From Paenibacillus radicibacter (GTDB taxonomy: Bacteria > Bacillota > Bacilli > Paenibacillales > NBRC-103111): a stretch of 64,000 nucleotides of DNA. This document shows, piece by piece, positions 36,233-45,168 of this stretch; position 1 is the stretch's first letter; each line of letters opens with the position of its first letter. Below the pieces are notes generated by a model that saw only the letters and a list, made by a program, of their open reading frames with translations, searched no databases and had not been told where the DNA came from. The stretch is taken from positions 124,001 to 188,000 of the forward strand of contig NZ_JANQBC010000005.1 of the NCBI RefSeq assembly GCF_024721995.1, in the 5' to 3' direction. The translations under genes were made by a program, and so were the position numbers.

Positions 36233-36871
36233 ATGATGCGTACAACAAAAGCGGTCGTATTTGATCTGGATGGTGTCCTTACTGACACTGCTAAGTACCA
36301 TTACCTGGCATGGAAGAACATGGCGAGTCAGATCGGTATTGAAATCGACGAAGAGTTCAATGAACAGCTTAAGGGCGTCTCTCGTATCGACTCCTTAATT
36401 CGCATCTTGGAACATGGTAACAAGCTTGGTGCGTATTCGTCTGACGAGATCAATCGTCTTGCTAATGAGAAGAACGAAGAATATAAAGTGCTGATCGAAG
36501 ATATTACATCGGCAGATCTGCTCCCGGGTATTGAAGCTTTCTTGGAAGAATTAAAAGAAGCTGGTATTCAGCTGGCAATTGGTTCTGCATCCAAGAATGC
36601 TCCAGTTATTTTGGAAAAGCTTGGAATTCGCGATTATTTCGCCTACATTGTCGATGTGAACCATATTGTGAACGGGAAGCCTGCACCAGACATTTTCCTA
36701 GATGCGATTCAGGGATTAGGTGTACCAGCCCTTGAAGCAATTGGTGTTGAAGATGCAGAAGCAGGAATTGAAGCTCTAGAGAAAGCGGGCATTCGCTCCA
36801 TCGGAATTGGCGTTACAGGTGATGTAACACTTGCATCGACAGCTGAGCTTCGCATTTCCTTACTGCCATAA
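36233..36871 (+). CDS. pgmB: Beta-phosphoglucomutase
   Basis: A 212-aa HAD-family mutase converting beta-glucose-1-phosphate to glucose-6-phosphate, the step required after an inverting GH65 phosphorylase. Motif I is VFDLDGVLTDTAKYH, the cap domain has FNEQLKGVSRIDSL, motif II is GSASKNAP, the Lys is in VNGKPAPD, and motif III is GVEDAEAGIEA. It starts right after the malL stop (ATG 36233 or the adjacent ATG 36236). It is last in the operon, before a terminator. Confidence 0.95.
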   Translation: MMRTTKAVVFDLDGVLTDTAKYHYLAWKNMASQIGIEIDEEFNEQLKGVSRIDSLIRILEHGNKLGAYSSDEINRLANEKNEEYKVLIEDITSADLLPGIEAFLEELKEAGIQLAIGSASKNAPVILEKLGIRDYFAYIVDVNHIVNGKPAPDIFLDAIQGLGVPALEAIGVEDAEAGIEALEKAGIRSIGIGVTGDVTLASTAELRISLLP

Positions 36872-36897
36872 TTCAATCGTTCATTCATCATTACTAT

Positions 36898-36937
36898 AAG
36901 ACCTAATTTCTACTTGATGTGGAGGTTAGGTCTTTTT
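36898..36937 (+). terminator. Intrinsic terminator of the maltose operon
   Basis: AAGACCTAA / TTAGGTCTT arms followed by T5, about 27 bp after pgmB. Confidence 0.8.
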
Positions 36938-37022
36938 CATGTCATATTGACAGAATGAGGGGTGAATACTATCATAATCAGAACTTATTATTTTATAAAA
37001 ATGAACAAAGTGATGTGAGAAT

Positions 37023-37730
37023 ATGTCAGCTCTTGAGATGATGTTGAAATTAAGTCTAGCCTTGTTATTTGGCTTATTGATTGGAATTGATCGACAGATC
37101 AAGCAGAAGCAGCTCGGACTGCGACCAAGTATGGTCATCTGTATTGCCAGCTGCCTACTTACGATTGTCTCGATTGAAGCTTTTGGCAAGTTTGCAGGTG
37201 AGAATCATCCGAATATGGACCCGATGCGACTGGCAGCGCAAATTGTAAGTGGTGTCGGCTTTATCGGAGCAGGGGTTATTTTGCGCAAACATAATGATGT
37301 AATCTCGGGACTCACCTCAGCCGCGCTTGTCTGGTCAGCGTCTGCTCTAGGTATTACGATCGGGGTTGGATTTTATCTGGAGGCAATATGCGGTGTTGTG
37401 CTCATTATTCTAGCCGTTAACTTTGTCCCATTCCTCATCAAGATGCTAGGACCGGAGAGACTGAATCGGGAAGAAGTGGCTGTGAAGATCAAGGTGGAGC
37501 CGAATACGAAGATGACGCAGATTATTAAGCGCATCGAACATAAGCATACAGTCGGTAATGATCTGTGGGTTGAATATAAGATTCGAGATTTGAAAATCAA
37601 GGATTTAACAGATGGGACACAGCTTATCGAACTGACGCTAACTGTACCGAAAACCCACTACACGACTGATATTTATTATGATATTAAACAGATCGAACAC
37701 GTACTTACCGTTGAAGTAGAGCATCTATAG
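37023..37730 (+). CDS. MgtC/SapB-family membrane protein
   Basis: A 235-aa protein. The N-terminal MgtC domain has about four helices: LSLALLFGLLIGIDRQIKQK, GLRPSMVICIASCLLTIVS, SGVGFIGAGVILR and GLTSAALVWSASALGITIGVG. The soluble C-terminal domain (about 145-235) looks ACT-like (MTQIIKRIEHKHTVG). MgtC relatives are linked to Mg2+ limitation and membrane-potential homeostasis, although transport is not established. It is monocistronic, with terminators on both sides; I saw no clear Mg2+ leader. Confidence 0.92.
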   Translation: MSALEMMLKLSLALLFGLLIGIDRQIKQKQLGLRPSMVICIASCLLTIVSIEAFGKFAGENHPNMDPMRLAAQIVSGVGFIGAGVILRKHNDVISGLTSAALVWSASALGITIGVGFYLEAICGVVLIILAVNFVPFLIKMLGPERLNREEVAVKIKVEPNTKMTQIIKRIEHKHTVGNDLWVEYKIRDLKIKDLTDGTQLIELTLTVPKTHYTTDIYYDIKQIEHVLTVEVEHL

Positions 37731-37750
37731 ATCAATTTGATGAGGTACCG

Positions 37751-37789
37751 AACAGTTATTGGAGGGAAGACTCCGATAGCTGTTTTTTT
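37751..37789 (+). terminator. Intrinsic terminator after the mgtC-like gene
   Basis: AACAGTTAT..GGAG / CTCC..ATAGCTGTT followed by T7. It is almost the same sequence as the terminator at 39046, which lies in the same position before the second LPMO gene. Confidence 0.85.
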
Positions 37790-37925
37790 GTTTACAATAA
37801 GGAAGAAGGTATAAATAGTCGGAATTGATTATAGGTAGATAAAATATTCTACTAAAACAGTTGTTTTATAGTAAATAAATGGTAGAATTGGGATGTAATG
37901 ATAAATTATAGGGAGTGGTAAATGA

Positions 37926-39002
37926 ATGTTAACAAGATTGAAGCGGCAGTTCACTAAATCAAGGGAGGGGACTAACACGAGTAAACGTGCGAGGCGTATT
38001 GCTACACCGCTTGCACTTGTATGTGGCATAATTGGATCTTTAGCATTCGCTGGTCTCGCTTCTGCACACGGTTATGTCGAGGGACCGAAAAGTAGGACTT
38101 TATTGTGTAACCAAGGGGTTAATACAGGATGCGGACCGATTCAGTTTGAACCGCAAAGCGTGGAAGGACTTAAAGGCTTCCCAAATGGCGGCCCTGGGGA
38201 CGGTAACATTGCAGGTGGGGGACATTATCCAGAACTTGATGTACAGACAGCAGATCGTTGGAAGAAAGTAGATATTAACGGTGGCAAGAATACATTCACA
38301 TGGTACCATTCAGCAAGACATGCGACTTCGAAGTGGGAGTATTACATAACGAAAGTGGGTTGGAATCCGAACCAACCACTCAAAGGCAGTGACTTTGAAT
38401 TGTTAGCAACATTTAGCGGTGGTGGACAACAGCCTGCACAGCGTGTCTCCCATGACGTGAATGTTCCAACAGATCGCAGCGGCTACTACATTATCCTCAG
38501 TGTGTGGGAAGTTGCGGATACTGTGAACTCCTTCTACCAAGTGATTGATGTGAATTTGAAGAATAGTAACACCAACCCTCCTACCGATCTTATAGCTCCA
38601 TCCGTACCGACAGGTGTTGCATCTTCCGCTCAGACAGCAAATAGTGTAACACTGAATTGGAGTGCTTCGACAGACAATGTAGGCGTTCACCACTATGAAC
38701 TGCTACGTAATGGTGTTAAAGTAACGGATGTAACAGGAACGACCTATACCGATAGTGGACTGCTTGCGGATACTTCTTATACCTATAACGTAAAAGCAGT
38801 TGATGCTGCGGGTAACGCGTCGGCACAAAGTACAGCTTTTACAGTGAAAACCAAAACTTCTTCCACAACAATCGAAGCTTGGAGTGCGACGAAAGTATAC
38901 GTTGCTGGAAATCAAGTGACTTATCAGGGTGTAACATATGAAGCCAAGTGGTGGACACAAGGTGAAACACCAGGGACAGCAGATGTCTGGAAAAAGATTT
39001 AA
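37926..39002 (+). CDS. AA10 lytic polysaccharide monooxygenase with FN3 and CBM5/12
   Basis: A 358-aa secreted enzyme. The signal peptide ends in ASA, exposing H48 (HGYVEGP) as the copper-binding N-terminal His of the AA10 histidine brace; the partner His is in SARHATSKWEYYIT. The catalytic domain runs to about residue 215 and keeps CNQGVNTGCGPIQFEPQSVEG. One FN3 module (APSVPTGVASS ... SAFTVKT) and a C-terminal chitin-binding CBM5/12 (WSATKVYVAGNQVTYQG ... WWTQGETPG) follow. It oxidatively cleaves chitin, or possibly cellulose, outside the cell. The long basic n-region (about 25 residues before the hydrophobic core) is unusual. It starts behind AGGGAG. Confidence 0.93.
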   Translation: MLTRLKRQFTKSREGTNTSKRARRIATPLALVCGIIGSLAFAGLASAHGYVEGPKSRTLLCNQGVNTGCGPIQFEPQSVEGLKGFPNGGPGDGNIAGGGHYPELDVQTADRWKKVDINGGKNTFTWYHSARHATSKWEYYITKVGWNPNQPLKGSDFELLATFSGGGQQPAQRVSHDVNVPTDRSGYYIILSVWEVADTVNSFYQVIDVNLKNSNTNPPTDLIAPSVPTGVASSAQTANSVTLNWSASTDNVGVHHYELLRNGVKVTDVTGTTYTDSGLLADTSYTYNVKAVDAAGNASAQSTAFTVKTKTSSTTIEAWSATKVYVAGNQVTYQGVTYEAKWWTQGETPGTADVWKKI

Positions 39003-39045
39003 TTAACGATCATCGAAGTGAGCATGTATAGGTCATTTTAATTAA

Positions 39046-39087
39046 GAACAGTTATTGGGGAACTAGTCTCCGATAACTGTTTTTTGC
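39046..39087 (+). terminator. Intrinsic terminator after the first LPMO gene
   Basis: GAACAGTTAT..GGGGA / TCTCC..ATAACTGTT followed by T6, matching the terminator at 37751 in sequence. Confidence 0.85.
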
Positions 39088-39254
39088 TTTTTATCAAGGT
39101 ATGAATAGCTATAAGGACTCATAGTTATAAGCCTTAGAGGGGAGGGAGAGTTGATTCGATCAGCCTAGATACACGAACGGTCCTTTGATGGTAGGCTTTA
39201 AATGTACGGAAGAGTTGAAAGGAAATAACAAATTCGATAGGGAGTGGTAATTGG

Positions 39255-40754
39255 ATGTTCAGAAGATTACAGCAGCAGTTCACTAAATCGAAGGAGGGGA
39301 CTAACACTAGTAAACGGCTAAGACGTATTGCTACACCCCTTGCGCTTGTCTGTGGCATAATCGGTTCGTTATCATTCGCAGGTCTTGCATCCGCACACGG
39401 TTATGTTGAAGCCCCAACCAGTCGAACGATTCTATGTAACAAAGGTATTAATACAGGCTGCGGCCCAATTCAATATGAACCACAGAGCGTGGAAGGACCT
39501 AAGGGATTCCCGAATGGTGGACCTGGTGATGGTAAAATTGCAGGAGCTGGTCGTTATCCAGATCTAGATGTACAGACAGCAGATCGTTGGAAGAAAGTTG
39601 ATATGAATGGCGGTACGAATACATTTACTTGGTACAATACAGCTAGACATGCAACTAGCAAGTGGGAATATTACATTACGAAAAAAGGCTGGAATCCGAA
39701 TCAAGCACTTAAAGGCAGTGACTTTGAATTACTTGCAACATTCAGCGGCGGCAATCAGCAGCCAGCTCAGCGCGTTGCCCATGATGTTCAGATTCCGACA
39801 GATCGCAGTGGTTACTATATTATCCTAAGTGTATGGGAAATTTCTGATACAGCGAACTCCTTCTACCAAGTCATTGACGTTAATTTGAAAAATGACGGTA
39901 ATCCACCAGTCGATCAAGAAGCTCCAAGTGTACCAGCTGGTGTGGGTTCAACCGCGCAAACCACTAACAGTGTCTCGCTCAAATGGAATGCTTCAACCGA
40001 TAATGTTGGCGTTCATCACTATGAGCTTTATCGTAACGGAGCGAAAGTGACGAACGTAACGGGTACTACTTATACGGACAGCGGTTTACAGGCGAATACT
40101 TCTTATACTTATGCAGTGACAGCAGTCGATGCCGCAGGGAATGTATCTGCGAAAAGTGCATCGATCCAAGTAACAACGAAAGATATTCCAGCAGTAGATA
40201 CGGAAGCACCAAGCATACCAACGACTGTTCATTCGATGGGCGAGACACCTTCAACGATTGATCTGATGTGGAATCCATCAACGGATAATGTAGGTGTGCA
40301 CCATTATGATGTATATCGTAACAATGTGAAAGTGACTTCCGTATCCGGAACAAGCTACATGGATACAGGTCTGCAAGCAGATACTTCCTATACGTACACA
40401 GTGACAGCAGTGGATGCTGCAGGTAATGCTTCCGCTCAAAGTGCAGCGTTCACGGTGAAGACGAAACCGTCTTCTTCAAGCACATTGCCAGAATGGGATG
40501 CAACGAAAGTGTATGTTGGTGGCGATAAAGTACAGTACCAAGGCAAGGAATATGCTGCGCAGTGGTGGACACAAGGTGAGAAGCCAGATACATCTTCTGC
40601 TTGGAAGTTGCTTAATGGCGCAACACAAGAATGGAATGCAACCAAAGCCTACAATGGCGGCGATCGTGTTACGTATCAAGGTGTAACCTATGAAGCCAAG
40701 TGGTGGACGAAAGGTGAAACACCTGGAACGGCTACGGTCTGGAAAGTCGTGTAA
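39255..40754 (+). CDS. AA10 lytic polysaccharide monooxygenase with two FN3 and two CBM5/12 modules
   Basis: A 499-aa paralogue of the preceding gene with the same signal peptide layout and mature N-terminus H48 (HGYVEAP). The copper-brace partner His is in TARHATSKWEYYIT. The catalytic domain is followed by two FN3 repeats that share NVGVHHYEL/DVYRN and SYTY-VTAVDAAGN. Two CBM5/12 modules end the protein (DATKVYVGGDKVQYQG, NATKAYNGGDRVTYQG). The extra modules look like internal duplication. It probably targets chitin with stronger anchoring than copy 1. It starts behind GGGAGTGG. Confidence 0.93.
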   Translation: MFRRLQQQFTKSKEGTNTSKRLRRIATPLALVCGIIGSLSFAGLASAHGYVEAPTSRTILCNKGINTGCGPIQYEPQSVEGPKGFPNGGPGDGKIAGAGRYPDLDVQTADRWKKVDMNGGTNTFTWYNTARHATSKWEYYITKKGWNPNQALKGSDFELLATFSGGNQQPAQRVAHDVQIPTDRSGYYIILSVWEISDTANSFYQVIDVNLKNDGNPPVDQEAPSVPAGVGSTAQTTNSVSLKWNASTDNVGVHHYELYRNGAKVTNVTGTTYTDSGLQANTSYTYAVTAVDAAGNVSAKSASIQVTTKDIPAVDTEAPSIPTTVHSMGETPSTIDLMWNPSTDNVGVHHYDVYRNNVKVTSVSGTSYMDTGLQADTSYTYTVTAVDAAGNASAQSAAFTVKTKPSSSSTLPEWDATKVYVGGDKVQYQGKEYAAQWWTQGEKPDTSSAWKLLNGATQEWNATKAYNGGDRVTYQGVTYEAKWWTKGETPGTATVWKVV

Positions 40755-40770
40755 TTCATTTATCGAAGAG

Positions 40771-40813
40771 AACTGTTTCTACAGGGTCCCCTCCCCTGAG
40801 AGACAGTTTTTTT
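40771..40813 (+). terminator. Intrinsic terminator after the second LPMO gene
   Basis: AACTGT..ACAGGG / CCCCTG..ACAGTT arms followed by seven T. Confidence 0.82.
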
Positions 40814-40975
40814 ATTTTGCCATAATTACAGAAGTCAAGCGGATTGTTCATTTTGTCACAAGAATGGAAAAAAAATATGGCGGATTTTTGATGAAAACGC
40901 TGTTAATTATGTCATAATTGTGATAATATAATAATTGTAACAATTCAGTCAAAATGACTTGCAGGAGGAATTTAT

Positions 40976-41233
40976 ATGTGGTCTAAAAAATTACATACAA
41001 AATCAATCGAGGTTCTACGTGGAAAGATGAAGAATTCATTATTGTTAGCTGTATTTTTCTTTATCACGGCTTTCTTGGCTTCTTACGTAGGAACACATCT
41101 TGCAAGTGGGAATGAGCAACAAGTTATTACTTATGTCATGACAGGAATGGGACTTTTACTCGCAAGCGGCATCTTCTTTATGATCCGCTCGATGGTCGCT
41201 CACTCCGTTGTGGTTCGTAAATTTGGAATGTAA
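40976..41233 (+). CDS. Small two-TM membrane protein
   Basis: An 85-aa protein. A basic N-terminus (KKLHTKSIEVLRGKMK) is followed by two hydrophobic helices (about 20-40 and 50-70) and a short basic tail. It has a strong GGAGGA site and its own terminator, which supports a real gene. The upstream 220 bp are AT-rich with a TATAAT-like box. I do not recognise the family. Confidence 0.72.
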   Translation: MWSKKLHTKSIEVLRGKMKNSLLLAVFFFITAFLASYVGTHLASGNEQQVITYVMTGMGLLLASGIFFMIRSMVAHSVVVRKFGM

Positions 41234-41239
41234 ATGACA

Positions 41240-41270
41240 AAGCTACTACGGATGTAGTGGCTTTTTTTTA
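41240..41270 (+). terminator. Intrinsic terminator
   Basis: GCTACTAC / GTAGTGGC stem with a 4-nt loop and eight T, right after the small membrane protein. Confidence 0.85.
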
Positions 41271-41356
41271 TGAGCACAAAAGGATGGACTAATCTTCTAT
41301 GTAAAATGCCGTGAACAACCCCTCCCCCCATTCATACTCTGAAGGAAAGGGAGCAG

Positions 41357-42124
41357 GTGAGCCATGTCATGAAATATAAGAGTAGTTCGTTAAAAAATAA
41401 ATGGACCAAAACCAAATGGTTATTAGAGCAGCCGCGGTTACGTAAGCATGTTCCTCGTACGATGCTGTTTAATAGGAAGAACTTGCAATCCATGCTTTCG
41501 GCGCATCGAATGATTTATTTTAAACCTGCAGACGGTTCTGGTGGGGCTAAAATCATTCGAATCAAGAGGCTTGCAAGCAGATACCGAATTCAATATAAAA
41601 CGAAGAAGTCTTACTATCTAACACTTGATGCTCTACACCAAAAGCTGCAACGCTTTGCCGGGAGTAGATCCTTTTTGTTGCAAAAAGGAATTCGTTTAGC
41701 AAGAACGAATGGCAAGCCTTTTGATATTCGAGTAATGGTGCAGAAGACAAACCGAGGCAATTGGGTGAGCAGTGCTATTTTCACAAAAATAGGGGAGCGT
41801 AATAAAGTAACGACGAACTATAATCAGGGCGGAGCTATAGGGTATTTCAATGAGACAATGGCTGGAGCAGGTTATGATACACTCAAAATCCAGCAGTTAG
41901 AACAACAATTGAAGCAGTTGGGTGTCGCTGTTGGTAACAATTTCGAGCATCATGTGGAGGGTTTCAGGGAATTAGGCTTAGATGTTGCGATTGGCCCGAA
42001 GGGGAAACCTTGGATACTTGAAGTGAATACGAGCCCTCGATTCTATCCGCTCAAACATATGGCAGATAAGAAGCTGTACCAGAGGATCATATTCTATGCG
42101 AAGCAGTATGGCAGGTATAGTTAA
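41357..42124 (+). CDS. YheC/YheD-like ATP-grasp protein
   Basis: A 255-aa ATP-grasp protein of the YheC/YheD group, known as spore-coat-associated proteins. Features include MIYFKPADGSGGAKIIRI, a GSRSFLLQKGIRLARTNGKPFDIRVMVQK core, and the metal/ATP site region GLDVAIGPKGKPWILEVNTSPRFYP, in which the E-x-N motif is intact. The usual N-terminal extension of YheC/D is absent. It starts with GTG 41357 behind AAAGGGAG, or at the ATG 41369. It stands alone before a bidirectional terminator. The reaction is unknown; ATP-grasp enzymes join a carboxylate to an amine or thiol. Confidence 0.87.
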   Translation: MSHVMKYKSSSLKNKWTKTKWLLEQPRLRKHVPRTMLFNRKNLQSMLSAHRMIYFKPADGSGGAKIIRIKRLASRYRIQYKTKKSYYLTLDALHQKLQRFAGSRSFLLQKGIRLARTNGKPFDIRVMVQKTNRGNWVSSAIFTKIGERNKVTTNYNQGGAIGYFNETMAGAGYDTLKIQQLEQQLKQLGVAVGNNFEHHVEGFRELGLDVAIGPKGKPWILEVNTSPRFYPLKHMADKKLYQRIIFYAKQYGRYS

Positions 42125-42150
42125 ACGAGTGAGCTGAAGATAAAATAGAA

Positions 42151-42196
42151 AAGGACGATATACCGAAGTCATGTGACTCCGGGATATATCGTCCTT
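42151..42196. terminator. Bidirectional intrinsic terminator
   Basis: AAGGACGATATA / TATATCGTCCTT arms of 12 bp between convergent genes. Confidence 0.87.
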
Positions 42197-42208
42197 CTTG
42201 TTGACTGG

Positions 42209-42622
42209 CTATTTGTGACCGTATACGCTTTCGCTAATGATCGAAGGTAGTTCAGCTAATTGCGCATAATACATCGAAGGTGTGATGCTGCCACTTGCTA
42301 AGCGATCACTAAGCTGCTCTGTCATCTGTGCGACTTGCAAGTCAATAACTCCTTGCGCATCTTGCTGATGATCTGTCGCAATGTCAGCTAGTGATTTACC
42401 GTTGTACAAGGCGTCAAATACTTCTTCATCGGATGAAGTGCCGATTGCTTGTTCGAAGGAAGCAGGTGTATCTTGTGTAGAAGTATATGATGAAATAGTG
42501 ATTCTCTCTTGTGTGGTAGCTGTACTTGCTGCTTGAACTTCAGGATCTTCTTTTAATAGCGTAAATCCAATCGTAATGGCGAATGCCATTGTGCCAACCA
42601 TAATAATTTGTTTCGGATGCAT
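42209..42622 (-). CDS. Small membrane-anchored or secreted protein
   Basis: A 137-aa protein with an N-terminal hydrophobic segment (QIIMVGTMAFAITIGFTLL, about 5-23), probably a signal anchor. The soluble part has an NGKSLADIATDHQQDAQGVIDLQVAQM pattern like the short helical repeats of YckD/DUF2680-type proteins, then LASGSITPSMYYAQL. The start is at the ATG 42622 behind GAGGA; the open frame extends further upstream without a site. I do not recognise a function. Confidence 0.7.
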   Translation of the reverse strand: MHPKQIIMVGTMAFAITIGFTLLKEDPEVQAASTATTQERITISSYTSTQDTPASFEQAIGTSSDEEVFDALYNGKSLADIATDHQQDAQGVIDLQVAQMTEQLSDRLASGSITPSMYYAQLAELPSIISESVYGHK

Positions 42623-42820
42623 ATGTACATTCCTCGTTTCTGTGAATTTAGTGCCTATTCGTATTAATACGTATGACAGGACAAGTCGTTGCACTAAATA
42701 TAGAATAATACACAAACCTTAATTGAATATGAAGTTCAAATTAAATATTGGTTTAAATGTTGGGTTTTTGCCCCGGCTTGTGATACGATTACTTCTATTA
42801 AAAATGATGGAGTGATACGG

Positions 42821-43057
42821 TTGGACTACACAGCACAAGAGGTCGCACAGTGGATGCTAGATCAAGTGAAATCAGCAGGCATACTGCATCAAGCCGATGC
42901 AGTCGAATATATCAGAACGAACTTCGGTGAGTCGTTTATTTATGTGAATGACAACGGGAATCAAGCCATTGATAAAGAAGTGAAGAAGGTATTCAAGAAA
43001 ATGCACCGCGGTAGAGCGGCGTGGGAGAGAGACGGCTTCTTCTGGGGCTGGAGTTAG
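42821..43057 (+). CDS. Small conserved protein (DUF6953-like)
   Basis: A roughly 78-aa soluble protein with the pattern AQWMLDQVKSAGILHQADAVEYI, FGESFIYVNDNGN, AIDKEVKKVF and a Trp-rich end (FFWGWS). This resembles the DUF6953 family; the match is from memory. The TTG at 42821 has GGAG 8 bp upstream; a GTG at 42812 directly abuts that GGAG. Function unknown. Confidence 0.68.
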   Translation: MDYTAQEVAQWMLDQVKSAGILHQADAVEYIRTNFGESFIYVNDNGNQAIDKEVKKVFKKMHRGRAAWERDGFFWGWS

Positions 43058-43129
43058 AATGAAAGAATTGCATGAGGCACGGTGGGAAGCTATTGCTCGC
43101 GTGCCTATAATGCAAATATTTACAGTCAA

Positions 43130-43158
43130 TTGCAAGCAGGACGATCCTGTGCTACAAT
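43130..43158 (+). promoter_or_regulatory. Promoter of the cold-shock leader
   Basis: TTGCAA (43130-43135), a 17-bp spacer and TACAAT (43153-43158). The transcript would begin near 43165, about 150 nt before the csp start codon. Confidence 0.7.
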
Positions 43159-43202
43159 GAAATCAATTGATAGCGAATAGCAAATGTGTTACTTAGACCA
43201 GA

Positions 43203-43268
43203 ACTTACGTATTGGAAAAAGAATCATTTGGTTAATGATCTCTTTCCAATGTGTGAGTTTTTTATTTT
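43203..43268 (+). promoter_or_regulatory. Terminator-like hairpin in the csp leader
   Basis: ATTGGAAAAAGAATCATT (43211-43228) pairs with AATGATCTCTTTCCAAT (43234-43250). The stem extends through ACTTACGT / GTGTGAGT to a T-rich run (TTTTTTATTTT). It is placed between the promoter and the csp Shine-Dalgarno and could act as an attenuator or thermosensor, or end a short RNA of about 100 nt. Confidence 0.6.
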
Positions 43269-43313
43269 ATAATTAATAAACATGTTAAAAATATATTTTT
43301 TGGAGGTAATATC

Positions 43314-43514
43314 ATGGAATCAGGTATCGTTAAATGGTTTAATGCAGAAAAAGGTTTTGGTTTTATCGAAGTTGAAGGTGGCAACGATGTATTCGTTCAC
43401 TTCTCCGCTATCGTAGGCGACGGCTTCAAGTCTCTTGAAGAAGGCCAACGCGTTGAATTCACAATCACTGAAGGCAACCGTGGACCACAAGCTGAAAACG
43501 TAGTAAAAATGTAA
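43314..43514 (+). CDS. csp: Cold-shock protein
   Basis: A 66-aa CspA/CspB-family OB-fold protein that binds single-stranded RNA and DNA. RNP1 is KGFGFIEV and RNP2 is VFVHFSAI, both intact. It follows a strong GGAGG site and ends at a good terminator. The long hairpin leader is consistent with post-transcriptional control by temperature. Confidence 0.97.
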   Translation: MESGIVKWFNAEKGFGFIEVEGGNDVFVHFSAIVGDGFKSLEEGQRVEFTITEGNRGPQAENVVKM

Positions 43515-43530
43515 TTTTACATTTTACAAT

Positions 43531-43562
43531 AAAAAGACCGCCCTTAGGGGCGGTCTTTTTTT
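43531..43562. terminator. Bidirectional intrinsic terminator
   Basis: AAAAAGACCGCCC / GGGCGGTCTTTTT stem with a 4-nt loop, between convergent csp and the GT39-like gene. Confidence 0.93.
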
Positions 43563-43588
43563 GTCTAGATTGATTGTTCTGAGCCATA

Positions 43589-45151
43589 TCACAAATTGAG
43601 CGGTGCTGGCTTATTTACCTTGTATAATTTCCAATATCCTTTAAATTCCTTGTCTAAGGAAGCCCAATCTGCACCCCAGTTGTAAAGGGTAGGATAGGTT
43701 TGGTTTACTCGATCCAAAGTTAGTACAGCCTGTGGGTTCGGAAGTAGAATATAATCAACAGGATGTTCAGTAGGTTTCTCAAGCCATTTTGTAAAATCAC
43801 GATTGCTTGTTACAACAAAGTTTTTGGGGTGATTGCTACTCATAATAATACGAAAGCTACTGAATGAATCTGTAAGAATGATCTTATCAGATAAGTAATT
43901 GTTTATATATGCTGTAGCTTGTTTTCCCATTTCTTGCTCGGTGAACAGCTTATTATACCGAAACGCTTCATATTCATCAGATGCAATGCGGGGATTGTTC
44001 ATCATGAGTCCCATAATAACGATACTTGCGCTCATGCCCAAGATCAGTAGAGTAGAACCTGTTTTCTTGAATCTCATTTGAGATATTTCATAAGGAAGCC
44101 ATATTGTGATGATTGGAAAGGCGTACATATAGTAACGAATCCATGCAGCAGTACCGCCTTTAAGAAGTAGGATGATCTGCATGGATGGAATGGAAATGGC
44201 TAGTAAGAATAGCACGAGAAAATCCCAACGGATAATACGACGTTCGATAATGCGAATGACAATAATAATGAGAAGCGGGATACAGAAGTACCATAGTCGC
44301 TCCATTACAAAAGCTAAAGTGGGCATGATATTACCTACGAGTATCGTAAATTTCTCATCTTCCATTAACAATTTAGCTTGACCAAGATTACCATAATCAG
44401 AAGTTAGAAAGTAGAGACCATCGCCCATGATGGTGTAGTTGAAAAATATCCAGAGAAGCCCTGAGAACACAACGGGTGATAATAGGACAGTCCATGTTCC
44501 TTCGACTTGATGCCATTTATCTTTTAATGTATCTTTGCTATTCTTGATGATCCATATTAAGACTACGAAAGCGACAGCACTTCCAAAAAAGACGGTTTCA
44601 TAGCGTGTCCAGAAAGCAAATGCGAGTGCAAATGCGGATATGATTAATGGTTTTGCATGATCATACTGCATCCAGAGTAAGATCTGAATCACGGCCATGT
44701 TGATAAAATAAATAAAAATAACTTCGGTTAGTCCATTTGCCCCGTAATAAAAAATGTAAGGATTTAATGCATATAGCAGTGCAATTGTAATGCTCAGCCA
44801 CTTATTTAGCCCAAATTGCAAACCGGCTTTTACAATAAGAGCTGCAGTGAGTGCTGCGAAAATACTCGAAACAATAACTGCGGCTAGCCCATCTGAAGCA
44901 AGCTTGGGGAAAAGTGGGTAAAACAACAAGGGGATGATCTCCATCAAACTCGGAAGTGGATTCCATACGAATCCGATGTTAGCTAAATTAGGCTCTCGAC
45001 TATATAAAACATAGAAAGCATTAGCAACACGGCTAGAAGCGTCTCCAGACATAAAGCCATATATGGAGGTCAAGTAATAACCGACAGCAAGTTCTAATAC
45101 TAAAATAATTATAAAAATAGAATATATAGGGCGTCTCTGAGTAATTTCCAT
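43589..45151 (-). CDS. GT39-like membrane glycosyltransferase
   Basis: A 520-aa polytopic protein with about 11-12 helices. A short first periplasmic loop has GDASSRVANAFYVLYSRE, the acidic GT-C motif region, followed by FVWNPLPS. The C-terminal soluble segment (about 420-520) includes an NHPKNFVVTSNRDF stretch. PMT/ArnT-type enzymes transfer a sugar from a polyprenyl-phosphate donor to protein or polymer on the outer face. It is the last gene of an operon with manC and a c-di-GMP-type glycosyltransferase, so a polyprenyl-phosphomannose-like donor is plausible. The intergenic gap to its neighbour is only 17 bp. Confidence 0.82.
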   Translation of the reverse strand: MEITQRRPIYSIFIIILVLELAVGYYLTSIYGFMSGDASSRVANAFYVLYSREPNLANIGFVWNPLPSLMEIIPLLFYPLFPKLASDGLAAVIVSSIFAALTAALIVKAGLQFGLNKWLSITIALLYALNPYIFYYGANGLTEVIFIYFINMAVIQILLWMQYDHAKPLIISAFALAFAFWTRYETVFFGSAVAFVVLIWIIKNSKDTLKDKWHQVEGTWTVLLSPVVFSGLLWIFFNYTIMGDGLYFLTSDYGNLGQAKLLMEDEKFTILVGNIMPTLAFVMERLWYFCIPLLIIIVIRIIERRIIRWDFLVLFLLAISIPSMQIILLLKGGTAAWIRYYMYAFPIITIWLPYEISQMRFKKTGSTLLILGMSASIVIMGLMMNNPRIASDEYEAFRYNKLFTEQEMGKQATAYINNYLSDKIILTDSFSSFRIIMSSNHPKNFVVTSNRDFTKWLEKPTEHPVDYILLPNPQAVLTLDRVNQTYPTLYNWGADWASLDKEFKGYWKLYKVNKPAPLNL

Positions 45152-45168
45152 GTTCGATCACCTATCCA

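Noticed and set aside
37731-37925. A possible metal-responsive leader near the mgtC-like gene.
   Set aside because: The region is downstream of that gene and contains only its terminator and the LPMO promoter region; the short space upstream of mgtC shows no riboswitch structure.
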